From: Citricoccus sp. WCRC_4
Lineage (GTDB): Bacteria > Actinomycetota > Actinomycetes > Actinomycetales > Micrococcaceae
Assembly (NCBI GenBank): GCA_026645375.1
Contig: JAPFFX010000403.1
Location: forward strand, 1 to 5,531
DNA length: 5,531 nt
Reading direction: 5' to 3'
A program made the translations under genes and the position numbers. The notes beneath the pieces were generated by a model, which had not been told where the DNA came from, ran no database searches, and saw only the letters and a program-made list of their open reading frames with translations. Below, piece by piece: positions 1-5,531 of the stretch. Position 1 is the first letter of the stretch; every line of letters begins with the position of its first letter.

Positions 1-1384
1 CCCCGCCACGTCCGCCGGCTCGGGGCTCACGGTCCTGAGCCCGCACGACGGCTCCGTCGTCGGGACCCTGTCCTGCGCCAGCGCGCAGCAGGTCCGCGAG
101 GCCGTCGCCACGGCACGGTCCGCCGCCCGCGACTGGGCGCGCACCAGCCCGGAGCTCCGTGGCCGGGTCCTCCGCGAGGCGGCCGACGCCCTCGCCGCCC
201 ACGCCGCCGAACTGGCAGCGCTCAACCCCCGGGAGACCGGCAAGCTGCCGGACGAGGCACTCGGTGGGGTGCGCGCCGGCGTCGGGACCCTCCACCAGTA
301 CGCCGAGCTGGGACCGGTACACCGCGGCCACAGCCTGCGCGGCAGCGCCCTGGCCGCGGACTGGACCGTCGCCGAACCCCGCGGCGTCGTCGTCGCGCTC
401 ACGCCCTGGAACGACCCGGTGGCCGTGGCCGCCGGGCTGCTCGGCGCGGCCCTCGTCACGGGCAACACGGTGGTGCACAAGCCGAGCGAGCGCTGTCCGC
501 ACACCGGTGCCCGGCTGGGCGAGATCCTGGCGGCCGCGCTCCCGGCCGGGGTGCTCACGACCGTGACCGGCGGCCCGGAGACGGGCCGGTTGCTGACGTG
601 CCTTCCTGACGTCGACATGTTCGCCCACGTGGGCTCGACGGCCACCGGGGACGCGATCGCCCGGGCCGCCGTGGAGTCAGGGGCGCACGTCATCCGCGAG
701 AACGGCGGGAACGACGCCCTGGTGATCGACGACGACGTGGACCCGGCCTGGGCGGCCGAGCAGGCGGCGATCGGCGCGTTCACCAACGCCGGGCAGATCT
801 GCACCTCGGTGGAGCGCATCTATGTCCACCGCGCCATCGCCGAGCCCTTCCTGGCGGCGCTCACCGCCCAGGCGCGCACCCGCAACGGTGACCCGGCGCT
901 GCTGGCGCCCCTGGTGGACCGCCGCCTGCGCGAGGCAGTCCACGGGCAGGTCACCGAGGCCGTGGCGGAGGGGGCCATGGTGTTGGAGGGCGGGCGCGTG
1001 CCGGACGGGCCCGGCTCCGCCTACCCGGCCACGGTGCTGCGGGACTGCACCGAGGGGATGCGGGTGATGGGCGAGGAGACCTTCGGCCCCGTCGCCCCGG
1101 TGCGCGTGGTGGACAGCTTCGAGGAGGGCGTGCGGCTGGCGGCGGCGGACCGCTACGGCCTGGCGGCCTCGGTACTGACCGGGCGCATCGCCCATGCCCA
1201 GCAGGCCGTGGCCGAGCTGCCCGTGGGCACCCTCAAGGTGAACAACGTCTTCGGTGGCGCCCCCGGGGGTGCCGCCCAGCCACGCCGGGACAGTGGCGAC
1301 GGCTTCGGCTACGGTCCCGAGTTGCTGGACGAGATGACGGAGGTCAAGGTCGTGCACGTGGAGATGCCCCCCATCCGCGCGTGA
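1..1384 (+). CDS. NAD-dependent aldehyde dehydrogenase (5' partial)
   Basis: Oxidises an aldehyde to the carboxylic acid with NAD(P)+ in the cytoplasm; the substrate cannot be read from the sequence. The frame is open from base 2 to the TGA at 1382-1384 (460 residues seen). Family members are about 450-500 residues, so only roughly 10-40 N-terminal residues are missing. Visible motifs, with human ALDH2 numbering: TPWN with Asn codon 410-412 (Asn169), HKPSE with Lys codon 479-481 (Lys192), the VGSTATG nucleotide-binding turn, the general base Glu at 698-700 (Glu268), the nucleophile Cys in GQICTS at 800-802 (Cys302), and EETFGPV. The Glu-to-Cys distance is 34 residues, exactly as in ALDH2. The Glu in KPSE usually favours NAD over NADP. 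The usual ELGGK motif reads ENGGND here, which sets a subfamily apart. It may be co-transcribed with the downstream aminopeptidase. Family assignment is secure; substrate is unknown. Confidence 0.95.
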   Translation, partial: PATSAGSGLTVLSPHDGSVVGTLSCASAQQVREAVATARSAARDWARTSPELRGRVLREAADALAAHAAELAALNPRETGKLPDEALGGVRAGVGTLHQYAELGPVHRGHSLRGSALAADWTVAEPRGVVVALTPWNDPVAVAAGLLGAALVTGNTVVHKPSERCPHTGARLGEILAAALPAGVLTTVTGGPETGRLLTCLPDVDMFAHVGSTATGDAIARAAVESGAHVIRENGGNDALVIDDDVDPAWAAEQAAIGAFTNAGQICTSVERIYVHRAIAEPFLAALTAQARTRNGDPALLAPLVDRRLREAVHGQVTEAVAEGAMVLEGGRVPDGPGSAYPATVLRDCTEGMRVMGEETFGPVAPVRVVDSFEEGVRLAAADRYGLAASVLTGRIAHAQQAVAELPVGTLKVNNVFGGAPGGAAQPRRDSGDGFGYGPELLDEMTEVKVVHVEMPPIRA

Positions 1385-1431
1385 CCGGCCGCCGGCCACC
1401 GAAAATCCTGAAACGGTGGTTGAATACCTTC

Positions 1432-4194
1432 ATGGTGACCACCCCCACAGCCGAGCCCACGTTCCTGGACCGCACCAACCTCACCCGCGAGGAGGCCCGG
1501 GGCCGCTCCGGACTGGTCACCGTCCAGGACTATGACGTCCACGTGGACCTCAGCACCGCCCTGGACCCCCGGGCCACCGGGTTCCGCACGACGACGACCG
1601 TCACCTTCGCGTGCGCCGAACCGGGTGCGGACACCTTCCTGGACTTCATCAACGACGGCGTCGAGTCCGTGACGCTCAACGGCCGCGCCCTGGATCCCGC
1701 GCAGGTCGCCGGCGGGGCCCGGGTCCGGTTGCCGGACCTCGCGGCGCGCAACGAGGTCACCGTCGTGGGCACGGCGCTCTACTCCACCTCCGGGGAGGGC
1801 CTGCACCGCTTCGTCGACCCCTCGGACGGGCAGACCTACCTGTACACCCAGTACGAGCCGGCCGATGCCCGACGGGTGTTCGCCGCGTTCGAGCAACCCG
1901 ACCTCAAGGGGCGGTTCACGTTCCACCTGACCGGACCGGCGGACTGGGTGTTGGCCTCGAACCAGTCCGAGGTCGCGCGCCGCGACGCCGGGGACGGCCT
2001 GGTGACCGTGGACTTCTCCCCCACCCCACCGCTGTCCACCTACATCACCACGCTGCTGGCCGGGCCCTACGCCGTCTGGGAGGACCGCTGGGGCGGCCAT
2101 CCGGCATCGGGTGCCCCCGAGGTGCCGCTGGCCCTGTACTGCCGCCGATCGCTGGCCGGCTCCCTGGACACCGACCGGGTCTTCGCCACCACGCGCGCCG
2201 GCCTGGACTTCTTCCACGACCTGTTCGGGGTGCCCTATCCCTGGGGCAGGTACGGCCAGGCCTTCGTCCCGGAGTACAACCTCGGGGCGATGGAGAACCC
2301 CGGGCTGGTCACCCTCGCCGAGCAGTACGTCTTCACCTCACGCGCGACCCGGGCCCAGTACGAGGGCCGGGCCACCACGATCATGCACGAGATGGCCCAC
2401 ATGTGGTTCGGCGACCTGGTCACCATGCGGTGGTGGGACGACCTGTGGCTGAAGGAGTCGTTCGCGGACTACATGGGGACGCTGGCGGTGGCGGAGGCCA
2501 CGGAGTTCACGGACGCGTGGACCACCTTCGCGAACCGGCGCAAGGCGTGGGCGTACGCGCAGGACCAGTACCCGACGACCCACCCGGTCGTCGCCGACAT
2601 CGCCGACCTCGAGGCCGCCCGGCAGAACTTCGACGGCATCACCTACGCCAAGGGTGCCTCCGTGCTCAAGCAGCTGGTCGCGTTCGTGGGGCGTGAGGCG
2701 TTCATGGCGGCCTCTCGGGAGTACTTCGCCAGGCATGCCTGGGGGAACGCCGCGCTGGAGGACTTCCTGGCCGTGCTCCAGGAGGTCTCCGGCAGGGACC
2801 TCGCCGACTGGCCGGCCCAGTGGCTGCAGACGGCGGGCGTCCCGGAGCTGTGGATCACGTCCGGGGACGTCCCCGTCCTGCACCAGCGCGGCGCCGACCC
2901 GGCCACGGGGCACCCGGTGCTGCGGCCGCACGTGCTGAGGGTGGGCCGTTACGAGCTCGACGACGGCCGGCTGGTCCGCACGGCCGCCGCCGACGTGGAG
3001 GTGGCCCCGGGCGAGGCCGGGGCGCGCACCGCCGTCGCCCTTCCGGTCACCGGGGACGACGGGTCCGGGACCGTGCGGTTGGTGCTGCCGAACGACGAGG
3101 ACCTGACCTACGCCAAGATCCGGCTGGACCGTGACTCCGTGCGCGCGGTGCTGGAGCACCCGGTCGCGGACAGCCTGGCCGGGGCGACCGTGTGGGCGGC
3201 GCTGTGGAACATGACGCGGGACGGGCTGCTGCCCGCGGCGGACTTCGTCGGGGCCTGCTGTCGGCTCTCGGGGGCCATCGAGGACGTCGGCCTGTACGCC
3301 CAGGTCCTCGCGCAGGCTGAGACGGCCATCCGGTGCTATGCCCCGGCTGGCGTGCGGGCCGGGCTGCGCGCGCAGTTCGGGGCGAGCCTGCGCCGGGCGC
3401 TGCGCGGGACCGACGGTGTCGGCGCGGGTAGCGACCGCCAGCGGGCGGCGATGCGGGTGTTCGCGCTCCTGGCGCGCGGGGCGGACGATGCGCCGGGCGG
3501 ACAGGGTGCAGCGGGCGCGGCGTCCGTGGACGGCTTCGTCGCGGTCCTGGAAGCGGTGCTGGACGGTTGGCCCGCGTCCGCGCCCACGTCCACGCCCGGT
3601 GAGGCTGGCGCGGACCGTGACCGGGCCGCCGTCGTGCCCGGACTGGACGTGGACGCCGAGGTGCGCTGGGCCGCCCTGCAGGCCCTGGCTGCACTGGGCC
3701 GGGCGGACCGCGAGCGCCTCGACCGGGCGCTGGCCGCGGAGGTGACGGCGCAGACGACCGTGTGGCACCGGACGGCCTCGGCCGCCGTGCCGCAGGCACG
3801 GGTGCGCGAGGAGGCGTGGACCGCGGTCATCACGGGACGGACCGCCGACGGCCGCGTGCTCTCCAACGATCACCTGTCGGCCGTCGCCGCGGGGTTCACG
3901 GCGTCCCGCCCGGACCTCGCCGCGCCGTTCAGCCCCCGGTACTGGCCCGAGCTGACGGGCATCTGGGCCGGCCGGTCCAACGGGCTGGCCTCGCGGACCA
4001 TCGGGGGGCTCTTCCCCGCGGCCCAGGACGCCCTGCCCGGGGGGCCCGACGCGCAGGACGATCATCCCGTGGTGGCGGCGGCGCGCACGTGGCTGGCGGA
4101 GCACCCGGACGCGCCGAGGGCGCTGCGGCGGATCGTCATCGAGCGGACGGATGACCTGGTCCGCTCCCTGCGGGCCCAGGCCGCCGGGCAGTGA
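1432..4194 (+). CDS. pepN: Aminopeptidase N, M1 family zinc metallopeptidase
   Basis: Cytoplasmic zinc exopeptidase that removes N-terminal amino acids from peptides late in protein turnover. From ATG 1432 it is 920 residues. Domain order: N-terminal beta domain (about 20-200) with the TQYEP substrate-binding segment (Gln140, Glu142); thermolysin-like catalytic domain (about 200-450) with GAMEN at 285-289, zinc ligands His319 and His323 in HEMAH, catalytic Glu320, third ligand Glu342 exactly 18 residues after the motif, and transition-state Tyr405 in GITYAKGAS; then a long helical ERAP1-like C-terminal domain. There is no signal peptide. Actinobacterial relatives are about 850-860 residues; the excess lies partly in Ala/Gly/Pro-rich stretches at about 684-698 and 713-733. 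Start choice: a GTG at 1381 overlaps the previous stop (GTGA) but adds 17 residues not expected in the family and has no well-spaced ribosome site. ATG 1432 sits just before the conserved NLTREEA segment, with only a weak GGTGG 12 bases upstream. GTG 1435 is also possible. Confidence 0.96.
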   Translation: MVTTPTAEPTFLDRTNLTREEARGRSGLVTVQDYDVHVDLSTALDPRATGFRTTTTVTFACAEPGADTFLDFINDGVESVTLNGRALDPAQVAGGARVRLPDLAARNEVTVVGTALYSTSGEGLHRFVDPSDGQTYLYTQYEPADARRVFAAFEQPDLKGRFTFHLTGPADWVLASNQSEVARRDAGDGLVTVDFSPTPPLSTYITTLLAGPYAVWEDRWGGHPASGAPEVPLALYCRRSLAGSLDTDRVFATTRAGLDFFHDLFGVPYPWGRYGQAFVPEYNLGAMENPGLVTLAEQYVFTSRATRAQYEGRATTIMHEMAHMWFGDLVTMRWWDDLWLKESFADYMGTLAVAEATEFTDAWTTFANRRKAWAYAQDQYPTTHPVVADIADLEAARQNFDGITYAKGASVLKQLVAFVGREAFMAASREYFARHAWGNAALEDFLAVLQEVSGRDLADWPAQWLQTAGVPELWITSGDVPVLHQRGADPATGHPVLRPHVLRVGRYELDDGRLVRTAAADVEVAPGEAGARTAVALPVTGDDGSGTVRLVLPNDEDLTYAKIRLDRDSVRAVLEHPVADSLAGATVWAALWNMTRDGLLPAADFVGACCRLSGAIEDVGLYAQVLAQAETAIRCYAPAGVRAGLRAQFGASLRRALRGTDGVGAGSDRQRAAMRVFALLARGADDAPGGQGAAGAASVDGFVAVLEAVLDGWPASAPTSTPGEAGADRDRAAVVPGLDVDAEVRWAALQALAALGRADRERLDRALAAEVTAQTTVWHRTASAAVPQARVREEAWTAVITGRTADGRVLSNDHLSAVAAGFTASRPDLAAPFSPRYWPELTGIWAGRSNGLASRTIGGLFPAAQDALPGGPDAQDDHPVVAAARTWLAEHPDAPRALRRIVIERTDDLVRSLRAQAAGQ

Positions 4195-4206
4195 CCGGGG
4201 CGGAGG

Positions 4207-5283
4207 TCAGGGGACCCGGGCGGTCCACTCCGGGGTGGCGAACTTGCGTGCGGCGAGCTGTTCGGCGCGGCTGATCTCGTCCTCGGTCAGGGTGCCCCGG
4301 AGGGCACCGTGGCGCTCGGCGAAGGTGTCCATCATGACCTCCCAGATCTCGGGCCGGGTGAGCCCGGTCTGCCGGCGGAGCGGGTCGACCCGTTTCTTCG
4401 CCGAGCGGATGCCCTTGTCCCGGAGCTTCTCCTGGCCGATGCGCAGCACGTCGGTCATCTTGTCCGCGTCGATGTCGTAGCTCATGGTGACGTGGTGCAG
4501 CAGCCCCCCGCCGGACAACCGCTTCTGGGCGGCACCGCCGATCTTGCCCTGCGGCGTGGCGATGTCGTTGAGCGGCTGGTAGAACGCCTCCACGCCCGTG
4601 CGGCGCAGCGCCTCCATCACCCACGCGTCCAGGAAGGGATAGGAGTCGGCGAAGCTCATCCCGTCCACGAGGGACTGCGGTAGGTACAGCGAGTAGGTGA
4701 CGCAGTTGTCGGCCTCCATGAACATGGCCCCGCCCCCGGAGATGCGCCGCACCACGGAGATGCCGTGCCGGTGGACCCCGGCCGGGTCCACCTCGTTGGC
4801 CAGTGACTGGAAGGAGCCGATGACCACCGCCGGTTCCGTCCACTGCCACAACCGCAGGGCGGGCCGGCGCCGTCCGGCGGACACGTCCTCCGTGAGGACC
4901 TGGTCCAGGGCCACCTGCGTGGTGATGGGCAGGGGCTGGGGGGCCAGGACCTCCCATTCGTGGTCCTCCCAGGTGGTGGCATGGCCCAGGGCCCGGCGCA
5001 CCGCGGTGGCCACGGAGTGCGCGTCGAAGCCGAACATGACCGTCCCGGGCCCGACGGCGGCGCCCACCGCTTCCGCGATGGTCCCGTGGGGTGTCTCCTG
5101 GGACAGGCCGACCAGCGACCGGTTGATGTGTTCCAGGGCCTCGTCCGGCTCCAGGAAGAAATCACCGTTGATGCTCGCGCTTGTGATGGTCCCCGCGCCG
5201 GGGGCGGAACCGTCCGAGACCGTGAGGTCGGCGATGACCAGCTTGCCGCCCGGGACCTTGAATTCACCATGGTGATCGCTCAT
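4207..5283 (-). CDS. lplA: Lipoate-protein ligase A with N-terminal accessory domain
   Basis: Activates lipoate (or octanoate) with ATP and transfers it to a lysine of lipoyl domains, such as the E2 subunits of 2-oxoacid dehydrogenases and glycine-cleavage H protein; cytoplasmic. The protein is 358 residues. Residues 5-112 resemble the LplA accessory (LplB-like) domain: EFKVPGGKL, then INGDFFLEP and EALEHINRSLVGL. Residues 113 to about 325 form the biotin/lipoate ligase catalytic fold: RRISGGGAMFM at 179-189 (lipoyl-AMP binding loop), NDI at 239-241, the catalytic-type Lys247 in GKIGGAA, HHVTMSYDID, and KGIRSAKKRV, which matches KGITSVRSRV of E. coli LplA. It ends in a PEW segment like the SWEW of E. 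coli LplA, where that protein would continue into its accessory domain. The domain order is therefore swapped relative to E. coli. The ATG lies directly ahead of the conserved accessory domain, so the start is well supported; no spaced Shine-Dalgarno is present and translation is probably leaderless. A lipoyl/octanoyl transferase role is less likely because the LplA-type NDI and Lys motifs are kept. Confidence 0.92.
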   Translation of the reverse strand: MSDHHGEFKVPGGKLVIADLTVSDGSAPGAGTITSASINGDFFLEPDEALEHINRSLVGLSQETPHGTIAEAVGAAVGPGTVMFGFDAHSVATAVRRALGHATTWEDHEWEVLAPQPLPITTQVALDQVLTEDVSAGRRRPALRLWQWTEPAVVIGSFQSLANEVDPAGVHRHGISVVRRISGGGAMFMEADNCVTYSLYLPQSLVDGMSFADSYPFLDAWVMEALRRTGVEAFYQPLNDIATPQGKIGGAAQKRLSGGGLLHHVTMSYDIDADKMTDVLRIGQEKLRDKGIRSAKKRVDPLRRQTGLTRPEIWEVMMDTFAERHGALRGTLTEDEISRAEQLAARKFATPEWTARVP

Positions 5284-5289
5284 CCCCCC

Positions 5290-5295
5290 ATACTA
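5290..5295 (-). promoter_or_regulatory. Probable -10 element of lplA, leaderless type
   Basis: Read on the minus strand, TAGTAT fits the actinobacterial TANNNT -10 consensus. It is followed by six G residues and then the lplA ATG at 5283. If transcription starts at the A of that ATG, the last T falls at -7, the standard spacing for leaderless mRNAs common in Actinobacteria. The position where a -35 box would lie (about 5313-5318, reading TCGGGC) does not resemble TTGACA. The G run touches the start codon and is too close to act as a Shine-Dalgarno site, which also favours leaderless translation. This is inferred from sequence only. Confidence 0.55.
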
Positions 5296-5345
5296 TGAAC
5301 CCCTGCGCGGGGGCCCGACCTCACGTTTTCCGGCCCGGCGCCGAC

Positions 5346-5351
5346 TACGGT
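5346..5351 (+). promoter_or_regulatory. Candidate -10 element for the ECF sigma gene
   Basis: TACGGT matches TANNNT and lies just ahead of the cluster of possible starts of the sigma gene (GTG 5352, ATG 5355, ATG 5361, ATG 5364). With normal spacing, transcription would start near 5358, so the leaderless candidate would be ATG 5361. The fit is looser than on the lplA side, no -35 box is recognised, and the six bases could be chance in a GC-rich gap. Confidence 0.25.
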
Positions 5352-5354
5352 GTG

Positions 5355-5531
5355 ATGACGATGATGCTGCCCTTCGACCTGGCCGTCCGCACGCACGGTG
5401 CCACCGTGCTGCGGGTCTGCCGCGCGGTCCTCGGTCCCGGGCCCGACGCGGAGGACGCCTGGCAGGAGACCTTCCTGGCCGCCCTGCGATCGTGGCCGGA
5501 GCTGGGCGAGGTGTCCAACCTGGAGGCCTGG
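5355..5531 (+). CDS. ECF-type RNA polymerase sigma factor (3' partial)
   Basis: A sigma-70 family factor that would direct RNA polymerase to a special set of promoters. Only the first 59 residues are in the window, and the frame stays open to the right edge. They read as sigma region 2: a helix with FDLAVRTHGATVLRVCRAVL (region 2.1-like), then GPDAEDAWQETFLAAL at about residues 29-44, the region 2.2 signature (compare DAEDLVQETF in typical ECF factors) that docks on the beta-prime clamp helices, then a segment ending NLEAW that precedes the usual WL..IA promoter-melting helix. Regions 2.3-2.4 and region 4 lie outside. The start is uncertain among in-frame GTG 5352 and ATG 5355, 5361 and 5364; none has a clear Shine-Dalgarno site. 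It is transcribed divergently from lplA. An anti-sigma partner, if any, would be beyond the edge, and the ECF group cannot be assigned. Confidence 0.85.
   Translation, partial: MTMMLPFDLAVRTHGATVLRVCRAVLGPGPDAEDAWQETFLAALRSWPELGEVSNLEAW

Noticed and set aside
269..271. GTG at 269 as the start of the aldehyde dehydrogenase
   Set aside because: The same frame is open back to the left edge and encodes recognisable N-terminal ALDH sequence upstream (SPHDGSVVG, helical segment, ETGKLPDEA), so this is an internal codon.
1425..1430. TACCTT as a leaderless -10 element for pepN
   Set aside because: It fits TANNNT but lies one base from the ATG, which would place the transcript start inside the coding region with no suitable start codon there.
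1309..2217. Minus-strand open frame across the aldehyde dehydrogenase/pepN junction
   Set aside because: It overlaps two well-supported genes and its composition is that of a shadow frame (Gly, Arg, Val and Gln rich, no domain).
2338..4104. Long minus-strand open frame (588 codons) opposite pepN
   Set aside because: It lies opposite the unmistakable aminopeptidase. Its translation is rich in Arg, Gly, Pro and His with no family motif, as expected of the complementary frame of high-GC coding DNA.
4700..4704. Cys194 of LplA as an octanoyl-transferase (LipM/LipL type) nucleophile
   Set aside because: This Cys falls at the place of the Cys in the GNTCFTF segment of E. coli LplA, and the protein keeps the NDI and GKIGGAA ligase motifs, so a ligase is the better reading.
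5300..5313. CCCC/GGGG inverted repeat in the divergent gap as an operator or terminator
   Set aside because: The stem is four bases in very GC-rich DNA without a U tract or a matching second copy; chance is a sufficient explanation.

Overview
The window comes from a very GC-rich bacterial genome. It has strong third-position G/C bias, short gaps between genes, and proteins that read as typical Actinobacteria. The lipoate ligase with its accessory domain in front and the style of the PepN sequence suggest Micrococcales (Micrococcaceae or relatives), but that is inference from remembered family patterns, not a search. No mobile element, CRISPR array, rRNA, tRNA or clear horizontally acquired block is visible.

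Layout, left to right. (1) An NAD-dependent aldehyde dehydrogenase on the + strand runs in from the left edge to 1384. It lacks only its extreme N-terminus, and all catalytic residues are present. (2) After 47 bases (or a 4-base GTGA overlap, depending on the start chosen) comes a complete + strand M1-family zinc aminopeptidase N (pepN, 1432-4194). It has intact GAMEN and HExxH-18-E motifs and two low-complexity Ala/Gly/Pro-rich stretches in its C-terminal helical domain. (3) Convergent to it, only 12 bases away, is a complete minus strand lipoate-protein ligase A (lplA, 5283-4207). Its accessory domain sits at the N-terminus instead of the C-terminus. (4) A 71-base divergent intergenic region holds a convincing leaderless-type promoter for lplA and a weaker candidate for the opposite gene. 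(5) The first 59 codons of an ECF-type sigma factor (region 2) run off the right edge on the + strand.

The genes look like core or near-core metabolism. The aldehyde dehydrogenase oxidises an unknown aldehyde, PepN trims peptides in the cytoplasm, and LplA attaches lipoate to 2-oxoacid dehydrogenase and glycine-cleavage proteins. The sigma factor starts a separate regulatory unit. No shared pathway is evident. The aldehyde dehydrogenase and pepN may be co-transcribed; lplA and the sigma gene are divergent units.

No previously undescribed system is apparent. The points most worth a second look are the permuted domain order of LplA, its probable leaderless promoter, and the enlarged C-terminal domain of PepN.
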